A DNA stretch of 64,000 nucleotides from Amphibalanus amphitrite. Lineage: Eukaryota; Arthropoda; Thecostraca; Balanomorpha; Balanidae. The notes below the pieces were generated by a model. That model made no database searches and had not been told where the DNA came from. It saw only the letters and a program-made list of their open reading frames with translations. Positions 13,207-45,092 of this stretch are shown here, one piece after another (within the stretch, counting starts at the first letter, position 1; every line of letters begins with the position of its first letter). The stretch lies in NCBI RefSeq assembly GCF_019059575.1, contig NW_024881531.1, positions 930,001-994,000 on the forward strand, read 5' to 3'. The translations under genes were made by a program, and so were the position numbers.

Positions 13207-16200
13207 ATGTCCGAAGCTTCTGAAGAAATTGTGACGGAGACTTTGGAAGTTGTAGAGAACATTACTGAAGCGGTCAAGAATGGTACTGGCAAGGTTCCTG
13301 CCACTCCGGAGGGGATGGCGATAGCATATGGTAGTTTGGTTATTATGGCTCTGCTTCCAATTTTCTTCGGCTCGTTCCGATCAATCAAACATCATGCTGA
13401 TCAGAAGGTAAGTAACTTGCATGTCAATCACAGCTTATCTCCACAGACTTGAGCAATGGGACACCAAAAGTGGTGTGTTGATGCTAATCATGTTTGCTTT
13501 GCTTGTGATGGTTTTGACAGTCCTGCTGTTTTTTTTTTAAATTGTTTCTTAATTAATTCAATTATTTACATTTCATTATGTCTGTACTATTTTTATTCCA
13601 GGAAAACTGTGAGAAGACTGGGGAGAAGCCAGAAAGGATGACTCAGAAGGATGCGGCGATGTTTCCCATCATTGCTAGCTGTGCATTGTTTGGAATTTAC
13701 ATTGTCTTTAAGGTAACTTTGATATCTGGTTTTCCTATTCTTGCTTGAAAATGCAAATATTAATAAAAATCCTACTTTATTTGGCTTCATCTGGGAATAT
13801 AACTTCTGCTACAAAAATGTTATGCTAGATATGTCAGATGGTCTGGATAAGAGTTGTGGAAGGTGCAATATGTTGCATTTTATTTTTTCATAGGTTTTCA
13901 AATGTCCAATTCATTGTTTGTAACTTCCCTGACCAATGCTGCTCTTTTCCAGATTTTCAGCAAGGAGTACATCAACCTGCTGCTGACGGGCTATTTCTTC
14001 CTGCTGGGAGTGCTGGCCCTGACCCATCTGATCAGCACCCACGTCAGTCGACTGCTGCCCTCGTCTGTGCCGCTCATCCAGTACCACCTGAAGCTGACAC
14101 AGGATGTTGGAGAGGATCTCATTGATTTCAAGTTTAGCACTCATGACCTGGTCAGCCTGGCCATTTCTACTGTGATTGGAGTGTGGTACTTGGTGAAGAA
14201 GGTGGGTCACTAATGATAATGTGACTTGGGGACTGTATTTTGATTGGGAACACTACAATTTATAAAGAAGGAGGAGATGTCACCTGGTTGTTTTGCTTGT
14301 TTTCAAGGCTCCTAAAATCGAATTCTTAAGCTAGTCATGACCATTGGGCACCTATCATGACAATGAGTCTGAATCCCTAACATGTTCAACAAGATGTAGT
14401 GCTACTGTAAGGATAAGAGCCTTCAGTGTTGTTGGGAATGCTAATGAACTCAAATTATTAAACAGCTTGAAACATGAAACGATTTCTGTAGGGGTTAGTG
14501 ACCCCTTGACCTAGTTTGTCTTTGCATAGCAGGATCATTTAGGCATCACTTTGTGAAATAATTGATGTCATCAGTCATGCAAGGTCATTAATCACTTACA
14601 TATGAAATGCTGATATATTTGGCTGTGACTGTACCAGTGTTGACCACTTTTAGACAATCGAATGATATTCGGTCGGAAAATTTATATCCTGGTCCCTGGA
14701 GCAACAGAGAAATTGACGATCTTTCAGCGCGTGCCACGTTCCGCGGTATGCTCACAAAGCGTCAGCATTATAGGTATTATAGGCCGCACTTCTCCGGACG
14801 AATGCTGGCTGAGAGGAGCAGATAAATGTGCGGCGAGTTTTGGGTGGGGAATCGACCCAGAAACGTGTTGGGCAAGAATCGCGAGTCAGATGGCAGTCTA
14901 ACCTGCTCTCCGTTCACCCGCCCTACCGCAGCACTGGATCGCCAACAACATCTTCGGCCTGGCGTTCTCCGTCAACGGCGTGGAGATGCTGCACCTCAAC
15001 AACGTGCTGACGGGCTGCATCCTGCTGGGTGGCCTGTTCATCTACGACATCTTCTGGGTGTTCGCCACCGACGTCATGGTCACCGTGGCACGCTCCTTCG
15101 AGGCGCCCATCAAAAGTACGTCACGAGGGGTGGTGGCCGGTCAGGGTCGCGGGAGGGTCATTGTGATGTTTGTAGAAGCTCCGCGGCTTTCGAAATATGT
15201 TTGGTAGCGGTTCGTTGAAGCGTCTGCGTTTGTAATGGTAGGTATTTTTTAATGAGTTCCCGAATAATATCTCACTTCACCATTCCTTCAGTCAAACATG
15301 AGAAAATCCCCGTTGTATGGCCGTGACTAAGAAACGTGTCATTGCTTCATTGGTCATGCTGACAGGTGGAGACGGCTCGTGCAGTCGCGGGGGGGGGCGG
15401 AGAGGGTCACTGGAAACTGGAAACTCCGGTCGGTGAATTCCCAGGAACTACGAGCCGACGGGAGTTATAACGCTGCACAGCTGGTGGGATTAGATATTGC
15501 ATACATGTTGTAAACTGTTCAAAAATTATTGGTTTACAGGAATCTATTGTTTGTTTGAGTTATCGAAGAGTGTTATGACGCAGTCAACTTTCTGCAAGGT
15601 CGGCTTTATGTCTTCCTTTGCAAGGCTTGCCTCAAACGCGGCTATGACTCATGACTCAAGGTCATGGAACGGCGGAAGCTTTTCTGCGGTATTGTGCACT
15701 GCGTTTCGATAGCTGAGATTAGCTCCGTAAATGAGTCGTCCCAAAAGTCGAAACGGAAAACTCGTGCAGCATACAACAATATCGTTACACCTTCCGTTCA
15801 AAGTTAACCCCCGAATAGCGTACTTCACCTATGTTTGTTCAAGTGTGGTTGTTCCATGCCTATATTTTGTGACCTGTGGCTGCTGCCAACTAACCGTTGT
15901 CTCTGCGCGTTGCGTGTGCAGTCGTGTTCCCCCAGGACCTGCTGGAGAAGGGACTGGCCGCCGACAACTTTGCCATGCTCGGTCTGGGCGACATCGTCAT
16001 CCCGGGCATCTTTATCGCCCTGCTGCTGAGATTTGACGTCAGGTGAGCGGTGGTGTGACGGCGTCTGACGCTGCCGTATCGAGCTGTCGGCCTGTTGGGA
16101 GTCGATAGATCGGGTGCTGTGACGTCAGATAGGCAGTGTGAGGAAAGTATTGAGAGAATGGAGACTGGAGAGGAACGTAGCTGAGTAATGACATTAGTAA

Positions 16201-16904
16201 TACGCGATAACATTATCAATAACGCGAATTGCGATGGCATTGTCAATAATATTGCGATAACATTGCCAATACGATGAGCCACGAATGCGGTTTTGTTCCT
16301 CAGAAGACTGTCTTTGCTGCAGTGTCTGTCAAGGATGATAGATTATTCAGCTACGTCGAGGTTTTTCTGTAAGGGGTGCTTTAGTAATCTTTTACTTTGA
16401 TCTTACCTAACGACATTTTCGCTTTTATTCTGTTTTCAGCCTGAAGCGCGGCTCTCAGGTGTACTTTTACCTGACGTTCGCGGCCTACTTTGCCGGCCTG
16501 ATGACGACCATTTTCATCATGCACGTGTACAAGCACGCGCAGCCGGCGCTGCTGTACCTGGTGCCCGCCTGCCTGGGCACGCCGCTGCTGGCCGCGCTGG
16601 TTCGCGGTGACATCAAAACCATGTTCAAGTGAGTTTTAATGGGATGATTAGTAACCAGCCACTGGGTGGTCATTTTACTCTCTTTTTTTTTGTATGTGTG
16701 AGCCTTACGTTAATCGAATTCTCAACGGGCTGGCTGTTCATTTGGGAAGTGTCTTACCTGAACCTTAGGTAACCAACTCCGCTCTCATACTTAAACCGTT
16801 CGTGTCTCCCTCCTCCTTATTTTAGGTACGAGGACCACCCCGAGGAGCCGGAGACCGCCGACGACAAGAAGGCCGACGCTGCCGACACGAAAAAGACCGA
16901 GTGA
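13207..16904 (+). CDS. HM13: Signal peptide peptidase (intramembrane aspartyl protease)
   Basis: This is an ER multipass GxGD aspartyl protease that cleaves signal-peptide remnants within the membrane and acts in ER protein quality control. Exons: 13207-13407, 13602-13712, 13953-14201, 14932-15115, 15922-16042, 16440-16628, 16826-16904. All introns are GT-AG and the frame is continuous, giving 377 residues, the length of human HM13. Catalytic motifs are YD (Asp226, in FIYDIFWVF) and GLGD (Asp272); the PAL motif is at about 324-326. The lumenal N-terminus has two N-glycosylation sequons (Asn18, Asn25) before TM1 (about 37-55). The C-terminus ends KKTE, a KKxx ER-retrieval signal. The start ATG has A at -3 and no upstream in-frame ATG was used. 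Nothing is missing. Confidence 0.97.
14202..14931 (+). other. SPP intron 3, with an abrupt CpG change
   Basis: The first ~440 bases of this intron contain only a couple of CG dinucleotides, like introns 1 and 2. From about 14,650 onward the sequence becomes CG-rich. No repeat end or coding feature is visible at the change point. Confidence 0.6.
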
Positions 16905-18607
16905 GCGCCGTATTGCCGGGCCCGTCTACCGCTGCCGCTGCTGCCGCCGTCGCGGTCCTGACTGGAAAGCCGCGTTAATCTTCTCTCAGCACAGCGCCGG
17001 ACGCTCTCTCGTCACGGGTTGGTGGGAGCGCAGCGGCTGCTCCTAACCGGTAGGGCATATACCGGTCTCAGACCTGCGGGAAAGTCTGGCGGTCCCGGCC
17101 ACCGCCAGTCTGTCAGGCCGCAGACTCAGCCGGTCGGTAACCGCGCGGTGGTGGGGCCTCGACTCGGTGTGTGCGTTTGTCTTGCGCCTGTGTGCCGGTA
17201 CGGATGGCGAGCTCAGGCGTCCTGTGCGGGCGGCTAACACCGGCGGATAGATCTTGAGTTCGAGCACAAACGTGTCGCAGCTATGTGATCGCTGAGGGCG
17301 TCGGTGGGGGCGCAGAGAGGTCCTGAGGCCACCCGCCTGGCCGCGGGGCGGCCCGGGACGGTCACTGCCGCTCACCGCTGCGGCCCGTCCCCTCAGCTCG
17401 CCCGGGTCGCTGGGAAGGGTAGCGACGGTGGGACATTCCAGGGGCACGGCTCTCGGCTCTGGCGATCCACGTCCCTGCGATAGGAAATTCTAGTGTTCCG
17501 CTAATGAATGGGTTCTGTTTTGGTCTGGTCATTTTAGTGTTTTCTTACGGCCTTAGGTTGTTATGTGTCTTCAAAGGTTGTTTTCCTCGCAAGAGGCCCT
17601 TTTTCTTCGAAATCCGATGTGCTCGTACGTTTCTGCTAACCTGACAGTCTGTTCTGCTATGCGACTGCTGGACTTCCAGGTGGCACGTCTGCTGGCTTAT
17701 CACTGGCTGTTTTAGATGTCGGCATAAATCTTCCGTTCTTCATAATGCACCAGCCACTAGCCGTCTGCCCGAACACTTTTTTACGGAAGTAGCTGGTGCT
17801 TTGCAGGGTGAGGGTTTGTGGTGTTGGCGTCAGTGTATTTGTTTATATCGTTGTTTGTTGAGCCCATTGCCATCGTAAATTGTGTGCGTTATTTATATAT
17901 GAGCTACAACTTGTGGAACATTATTTTTTAACAGAATATACTGTTGGCTCCATGCATCGTTTTCTTGGCAACGGTTATTCAATAACAATAGGTGTGAAAT
18001 CCAGATTTGACGAACGGCTCTCGATTTTATTTTATAGCATTGAAAGTGTTTAAGGAAGATTGCGTGTTTTTTTTCAATCAACCTTGAAATAGTTTGCAAA
18101 AATTGGGGCTGCCGTTTGTAGCCAATTTTTGGCCCGTTTGAACCAAACTTTCACGATGAGTGGATTGAAAGTGGCTGCCAAGGGTGGCTACTGACAAGCA
18201 AAATTTTTCAACCAAAGCAAAACAATGATTTTCCTCATAATGCGAAACGTAATCAAAGATTCATACCGTAAAAACGTTAAAAAAGTATTCAAAATGATAA
18301 TTATATACGGGCTACGTAGCTGGAAAAGGGCATGCATTCTCCTAAAATCTACGGGCAGCATATAGCATCAGGGTAACAATTACTTTAGTGGTCACAATCT
18401 AGTCATGTCTCGGATGCGCAGCTTATATATTTACTTTTATTCAAGTGTATTCTAAAATTTAAATGATGTTATTGACGTCATAGGTATTGTTCAAGAGCTG
18501 CTTTGAATTTTGCTGTCAGCTTCAGAAAACTATTCTTGAAAGTAATATGTTGTATTGAATAAGAGAAATATAGCCTTTTTATGATAAATTTCGTGTCTTA
18601 TCATTAT
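16905..18607. other. 3' flank of the SPP gene
   Basis: A GC-rich segment (16,905-17,460), probably partly 3' UTR, passes into AT-rich sequence. I found no clear AATAAA after the stop codon, so the transcript end is not placed. A minus-strand open frame of about 135 codons at 17,043-17,447 is Arg/Pro/Ser-rich and looks compositional. Confidence 0.45.
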
Positions 18608-18776
18608 GCTTATCACAAGGGCGGCGCCACCGTGGGGGCAGTGGGGGCAGACTGCCCCCACTGACAGGAGGTCGTGGGGGCAAGACTATGTTTTTGCCCC
18701 CACAAAATTTGGCTGATGTTGAAAAGGGAACACAAGACCGGTGCAACATTCATGATAGCCGGTTATAATAGTACGC

Positions 18777-19016
18777 CTGTTTTTGACTGTCCCCGTATCA
18801 AGTGCATCAGCAGAACGTTCGTTTTCGGACCATCTGTCACATATCTCCTACTCCCACTCATTCTCCTACTCATTTTCATTCACCAGAAGGCTGCCTTCGA
18901 GCTTGACCTCGAGGAGGTTCAGAGGCAGTTTGTCAAAAGTCGGCCAGAGAAGAGATCACTCTCTATTGGGAACCCTTAGACTGAGACAAAGCTCAGGGAG
19001 GTATGCAAAAATGTGA
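18777..19016 (+). pseudogene. hAT transposase C-terminal (hATC dimerisation) fragment
   Basis: The frame reads LFLTVPVSSASAERSFS, the signature of the hAT C-terminal dimerisation region (consensus L-x-x-P-x-S-S/T-A-x-x-E-R-x-F-S). After this it loses similarity, while the +2-shifted frame at about 18,895-18,980 reads FELDLEEVQRQFVKSRPEKR, like the far C-terminus of such transposases. A frameshift or deletion therefore separates the two. The zinc-finger and catalytic parts are absent. Confidence 0.75.
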
Positions 19017-19263
19017 TAGGTATGTATATCCGGATTATCTGGAAATGTATGCATGGGTCGCCCTAATGGAGCTTATTGTGGTATACGAATCGTGTGTGAG
19101 AGAATCGCACATATACGTACTACGGTAAAAAAGGGAACTAGGTATTGTCTATTGTTTGGAAGAATACACCATTTTACATCTCAACGAACAACAAAACGTT
19201 TTCGTAGGTTCGTTAATGTTTCTCGCAATCTAATTTTATAGTTTTATTTGCTCGCGACCTTAA

Positions 19264-20462
19264 CCCGGCCGGGCCCGGGGGTAATTCCAACCACCGCAGT
19301 CCGGGGCATAGCCCCCCACCCACCTGTCTAACTCGGTAAATAAGGCAGCTACGGAAACAAAAATGGTACCAAACGAAAGGTATCTACGATAAGATTCTAA
19401 AACACCTAATTTTTTTTTACCTCAGGTCAATTTTCAAGGTCAGAAGTCAAGGTCAAAGGCAAAAACAGGCAATTTTGTAGTGGTCTCAAAGTACGTGTCG
19501 TGTTCCAGAGGACGGCATGGTGCATAAAACTGGCTAAAATGGATGTTAAACGAAAGAAGAGAGTCTGGGTATTCCGATGATGTGCTAGCATTCAAATTCA
19601 AGGTCACGGCCATGCTCAAAATTGACCACAAACTTTGCACTTTTTCTTACATCTTGTATACTAAATTCCGAGATGTTTTGAAATGTTTTGAAGCTTAGCG
19701 GACCCCTATTTGTGCTTTAGCTTACGATACAAGGCTGCTACAAGGTCAAAGTCACAAGAGAGTATCCTTGCTAGAGGCTATTTCACTTATTCAAGTCAGG
19801 CATACCTAACAATTAACACATGTTTTGCCATCCTGAGGCTCTCAATGAATGCTTAGAGCCAAATGGATGCCAGAATCGTGATCAGCGGCTACGAAATCAT
19901 CACAAACGAGCAAACGACATTTCATGTGTCAAAGTCAACCAAAGGTCATTCGAGGTCACATGAGGTCAACATAAAACTTGACTTTTTCCAAACAATATAT
20001 AAACCATTCGACGTGTTTCGACGAGACGAATGCGCAGTACCACTGCCGTAGCTCTAGGACCTTTTTTTGTTGAAGTTACTTGCGAAAAAAACTAAAGCCC
20101 CAGCTCGGGTCGTTGACCTGACCTATGACCTCAGGTCACCAAAGTTACTTAAGTATTTTTTCTAGGTCAAATGCTACACAACCGTGCTCGTAATTTGTCT
20201 CTATCTCTAAAACCTTTTTGGCAGTGGTTGAAGTTCACGTCTGTGACGCCGAAGTTTGCCATGCAGGAGTCTAGAAAAATCGGCCCTGAGACGTTATCAA
20301 GCAGGCTAGGTCCAAATTTTTTGCTTCAAAAGATGTCAAATTAATGGGGGTTAAGGTGTAGCAAGTTTTGTCTTTCTATCCCGAAGCGTTCGTGAGGTAT
20401 CGCAAATATTCGCCAGGGGTAGGCGAAAAACGCCCCCCCCCCCCCTTCCGGGCCCGCGAGGG
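19264..20462 (-). mobile_element. piggyBac-like TTAA element (MITE), copy 1, inside the hAT element
   Basis: One end reads TTAA then CCCGGCCGGGCCCGG (TTAA at 19,260-19,263). The other end mirrors CCCTCGCGGGCCCGG but its TTAA has decayed. A closely related copy lies in the opposite orientation at 50,191-51,372. TTAA target sites with ends beginning CCC are typical of piggyBac elements. There is no coding capacity; the interior is unusually rich in AGGTCA/TGACCT hexamers. The orientation given is relative to copy 2. Confidence 0.7.
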
Positions 20463-20624
20463 TGCTCAACGCGTATGCATGAAACCTGAAACCATAACTT
20501 TTGAATGGAAACATCTAGGGGCAAGGTGCTCTGGATTTTGCAGATCGGCGTATCAGACAACAGTCGGGTCACCTCAAGCTTGCCCCCACTGGCGAAAATT
20601 CGTGGCGCCGCCACTGGCTTATCA

Positions 20625-23279
20625 AACATCTCAAAACCATTTATAATAAACCTTTTCTTCCATTGCGCTTAAGTCATGACGTCAGAAGTTTTATCATACA
20701 TTTTTGATCTGAGTTTTATTCTGCATTTGTTCTGCCTTATTATAACTAGAACGTCGCAATTGAAAACACTAGTTGAAAAAGTAATAAAATATTTTTTTTA
20801 TTTGCTTAATCCAAGGATACATAGGTACCGTAGCTGAATCTTTGGGAATCTGTCTTTGTGGAAACATTTGTTCATCGCAGCTGCTAGTTTTCTGGTGAGA
20901 TTTTCCTTCCTTTTCTTCAGCAATTTTAATTGTTCTACTCAACTTAGTGCACTGACTATACGAAATCTCTGTGAAAGTTTGGGTGTCATTTTCTGCCAAT
21001 GTTCCATATTTGCCAGAAAGGTGTGTTCATAATTATAAGGATCTTTTTTTAAATTGAACTTCATGTTCTAAATCCTTGATGTTTTATCAAGTGTGCTTTC
21101 GGCATCCAGAAAATATTGTCGTTTGGATATTCTCCGGCGGAAAATGATTTGGTGAGCACCTATCTTCAGCATGCCTCGCTATCATGATACCGAGCGTACC
21201 TAATCCCTGATAATTCTTGCTGATCCCGGAAAATTCTCCCTGATTATCCAGATGCCGAATGCACACCAACAGTCGCTTGCCCCAGTGCCAATTACTCCCT
21301 TTCATGTTCTTATTTTGCCGATTTGTCCAGTTTTTAGAGGGTGCTAAAAGAGGAAATGACCAGATAGTTATGTCAACAATGATGGGTGTCACACTGACAT
21401 AAGTATGCTAATGACACTTCTTCCTGATGCCTCATAACAGTGTTGAGATGTTTACTGTGGCTCTGGCCCATGACTTTCTAAAATTGCCAGGATTTGTGAT
21501 ATTTTAGCTATTTAAATATTAACAATAATTTGCTTTTCCTGTGTTGAATCCAGTAGCATGGGAAATTTACAGGTGCCCTGACTAACTGAAAACTAGGGGT
21601 AAATCCAATGTGTTATGGTGTGCTTTCATTGGTGCAGAATACAGTGTTTTCCAAGATCTTAAGAAGCAAGAATCAATAAATTTCAATGAATCCAAGTGAT
21701 ACCCAGTTCTTAGATTTAGAAGCCTTATTTTGACTATTGTATATACCAAATCTGGTGCAAAGGGAAATTATTTGGCATGTTAGTGTTTTGTTTGTTTGAA
21801 GCAAATAGTGGGGACTTAGTCTTATCATTGCATGATCAACTAGTAGTTCCCCTTTAGTTGGATTTGGGTATATTCGATGTAAGAAGTGAATTTATATGGT
21901 TAATGGTGTACCCTCATATAGAAAGCTTACTTCATTATCATGATGCAATGCTTAGTTTATGTGTACGTACATTTTAATAGCATCAGCCATCACTGTGACT
22001 TAATACTATTCTATTGATTTGATGTTCTTGAGATGTCATTTTCTAAGAAAATCTCTATTTCAGTGACAGCTTTCAGACTATTGACTTGAGATTCAATACT
22101 TAAACAGTGTTAATCTGTGCAACATGACAAGGTAAGACATGTTATGTTAGGGATGCAGCAAATCTTAACACAGAATGAGGTCATTAAGTATGCTTTAAAT
22201 TGTTATTAGTGCCTAGCTTGGACATCAGATGCAGGTTTTGTTTTGTATTATGTAGATTGTCATTGTCTGGTAACCGATCCATCATTGTAATTATATTGCA
22301 CTGTATTGCATGCATGACTTCTCTGCATGTCTGATACAGTCCTCACCTTTGACACAATACATACATATGGCTACAACCTGCATGCTTGAATTATGCCTCC
22401 TAATTTGGGAGAGGATTGGTATTTTGTGTGATGCCTATAATCTGCATTGACTGATGCCTGCTACAGCTATTTAAATGATCCCTCTTTAACCCACTCTTCA
22501 TCTGCTAAATGTGTATTGAATGACCTTCATATACAACAGTCATGCCTACAGGCAACCTATGACATTTAAGATGCCACCTTTACATGATCTTTATCTTTCT
22601 TACCCTCCAGTAAAAGCTGTATGGTTTAGTACAGCTCATGCCAACTAGGTACATGTTGCCACTGTTATCATGCCAGGTTAATTGACTAGAGAGTGCTGAG
22701 CCACAATGTTGGTAAGCAGCTGACTGAGTTCAATGTCAGTCAAATGGTCATGTCAGTCCTTCTGGAAAAGTGCCTGTCTCTTGTCTTAGGCTCATGGGCC
22801 CAATCATATAAATGCAAAATGGATATGGCAGCACTCTATGAGAAATTCACTGGCAGCACTGAGGAGAAATTATGCTCGCTAATAACCAGCTTCATGCTTT
22901 AAGGTCTTTGATGGGCAATATGCATGCTCATTGCTCATGTTGACTGCTTAAGCTTGAATGCCCTAACAGCTTGAATATGCCTTTGACATATTTTGAGTCT
23001 TCTGGACACTGCTGCTTTTTAAAATTCGTCTTTGTCTTTTGGGTTTTGTTTATGAGTTTTGCTTACTTTCGGATTTGTCCAGTGTTTTATGATTGAGCAA
23101 CCTAATATGTCTTTTACCTTAAAGGTGACTTTGATAACATAATGAAAAAAAAAAACTCACGTGATTTTTGTTTGTGGATTGGAATAACATTTCATCTCGC
23201 CTTTAACATATGACGGAAATCACCATTTGTCTGCATAACTCTCACAGTTCTCGGTATCCCCACCGGCAGCAGATCCTCC
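20625..23279. other. CpG-depleted intergenic or 5' non-coding region
   Basis: This AT-rich stretch has very few CG dinucleotides: I count about 7 between 21,421 and 23,160, where tens would be expected at this GC content. It lacks recognisable coding sequence apart from one possible small exon (22,064-22,131). Such depletion usually reflects past germline CpG methylation. In arthropods that marks 5' gene bodies, so this could be transcribed DNA upstream of the ATP9 first exon 1a. Confidence 0.5.
22064..22131 (+). other. Candidate small exon upstream of ATP9
   Basis: A pyrimidine-rich stretch ending TTTCAG precedes 22,064 and GTAAGA follows 22,131. The segment ends with an ATG in good context (A at -3) plus five bases, ATGACAAG, leaving phase 2. 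That is the phase needed to join ATP9 exon 2 at 29,060, giving Met-Thr-Arg before the common protein. It may equally be a 5' UTR exon or a chance splice-site pair. Only RNA evidence could settle it. Confidence 0.25.
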
Positions 23280-43036
<19,757 letters not shown>

Positions 43037-44958
43037 ACGTGGTCAAGGAACAAAGTGGGAGCCCCCCACGACACTCATCTATTGTGGACACTCAGACTTT
43101 CGGTCTCGGCAGCGCTGGAGCGCTGAACTGGCGAGGATCTCGGACTCTCCGCCCAGTCGGCTGGCCACCGAGCTGTGCCGGAATAGTACGATGGAGATCC
43201 GTCTCGTCCAGCCCCGTTCTGACGAGCCGCGCTCCCAAGCCAGGACGGTGTTACTGGTTCCTGGTAATCGAAATGACAACCACTCACGGACTGCGTAGCG
43301 TAAACCAACGCATCGCGTGTGTCTCAGACGATGCGTCGGTTACACCTGTGGAAGTCCCTAGAGCGATCAGTGATGGAAGAGAACATGAAGTGCTGCGCTG
43401 ATCAGTGAGGACTCTGAGCGGCCCGGGCTGTGTGCGCGCCGCTCCGGAGCGGGCGCTGCAGCCTGCAGTGACCTCTGCTAGTGCCGTCAAACGGCTCGTC
43501 ATTGACCGTCTCTATCGAGAGTCGTCACCCCGTGCAGAACTTCCGGTGGACTTTGATACGCAGCCACCGATCTAACTCGTATACGCTGAGGAATTGTGAA
43601 GTGTTGAAGCTACCTTTGCGTGTTCGTAATCGGCGTTTCCCTCTGATACAATGGTGGTGGACTCAGACGGAGGATTACGGTAAACTGCCGAATTTGCGCC
43701 GTTCTCTCAGAGGACCTGGAAACTATTTATATGAACACAGTCGGGCGCCATAGGTCTATGCGTTCTGTTTTATATTGTAGGTAAGTATTATGCTTAGTTC
43801 ACGTTTCCTAGCAACGCACCACCGTATCGGTTTTGTAGTAGAGCTGGACTGGCAGGCTTATAGCGGTATGAAGGAGGCGGGGGGGGGGGGGGGGGAATAA
43901 TTCCGTGTAAGGCATGCGAGAGTGTGTGCTGACTGAAGGCAAGGTCCTGAGTTGGCAGAGTGGATGAAGGTTTATATGAGGCGTGCTTATCCCAGGCGTC
44001 CTCACTACGCGCGATGTGTTTTGTTTAAGCTGTGATACATCTGTCCTGAGCTCTTGTAACCATACAAATACACGTAATATCAAAAGATGCGGTCGACTGG
44101 CGGCTTGGTTTGTTGATTGTGTTTGACTGTCGGGTATACACCAGCAGAGGAACGCCGGCACGGACGCTGGGGCTGGTGCGTCGGCGTGTTCAATAGACAC
44201 GGTGACAGTGTCGACTGGTGAGCCCCAGGCAGACTAGCGTCCCCTTAGACCGGTGCCCGCCGATTACAGTAGTAGGATAACGGGTTGGAGGGACTCCTAC
44301 CTGGCATCGCCGCTCTAACGTGATGGGCTCAGCTGCAGCAGCGCAACAGTATGTATTGAGAGTTGACTCAGCTTAAAATCCCTCGCTCCATGGTGTGAGG
44401 GATTTCGGCGCCCTGTTCGTACGCTCATCCTGCAACTGTGAAATAATAAGCCCACATTGCTTACCTTCCGCATCCGTGACGTCTAACATTGTGGCTTTGA
44501 GCTCGCCGCCCGAACAAAGATTGGCAGCGTCAGCCGTCCTCAGGGTCATTCGTATTACCAGCCGGCTTCAATGACGGCAGACATGGGTGTTGTTGGGCAG
44601 GGACGAGCAGCGCTTGTCGCGTGTCGGATGACTTGCACCGCCTGGTGGTCCCACACTTTAATTACATAATTAGAAACTTGCCGTTTGCGTACCACTTGAT
44701 ATTTCCGTAACTCCGTTATTTGCCTAGTTACATTTATTTTATCAGGTTACATAATACCTTTCTTATAAGCATTTATTTTTCTGAGAGCTCATCTAATGCG
44801 TTAACATTTAGCACCCGCCTCCATCAAAGATTGAGTCAGGATACATGCTGTTTGATTTGCGTTTTTGTGATCCGATCGGCCATTACGTATTTATTTCCAG
44901 CGCGTCTCGCTCTGATTGATACCCGCAACAGCCATCGATCAAGCTCCACAATGCGGCG
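43037..44958. other. 3' flank of ATP9 and intergenic sequence
   Basis: The segment begins with the probable ATP9 3' UTR (43,037 onward, moderately GC-rich), but no clear AATAAA follows within 1.5 kb, so the transcript end is unplaced. It includes a 17-base poly-G run at 43,879-43,895. I see no gene. Confidence 0.4.
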
Positions 44959-45092
44959 GTCCATATTGATTCCCTTACTGTCAGACAGTTCCGAAGAAGG
45001 GAAAAGTAATATGCTGCATAAGCAGCATAATATACAGCATATTAATTTTCCCTTCTTAGGAACTGTCTGACAGCAAGGGAATCAATATGGAC
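44959..45092. mobile_element. Fold-back repeat (134 bp), intergenic
   Basis: Left arm 44,959-45,016 and right arm 45,035-45,092 are 58 bp each with only a few mismatches. The loop contains a further small palindrome (ATGCTG...CAGCAT). The ends are GTCCATATTGATTCCCTT. It has MITE-like architecture with no clear target duplication. Confidence 0.8.

Larger units (their letters stand above)
18616..20616. mobile_element. hAT-superfamily DNA transposon relic with 8-bp target duplication
   Basis: The element is bounded by the direct repeat GCTTATCA at 18,608-18,615 and 20,617-20,624; 8 bp is the hAT-type target duplication. The left end reads CAAGGGCGGCGCCAC and the right end, on the other strand, CAGTGGCGGCGCCAC. 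Both are followed inward by GTGGGGGCA-type runs. The + strand still encodes the C-terminal dimerisation motif of a hAT transposase near the left end. About 1.2 kb of the interior is a second, piggyBac-like element, so this copy is nested and inactive. Confidence 0.88.
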
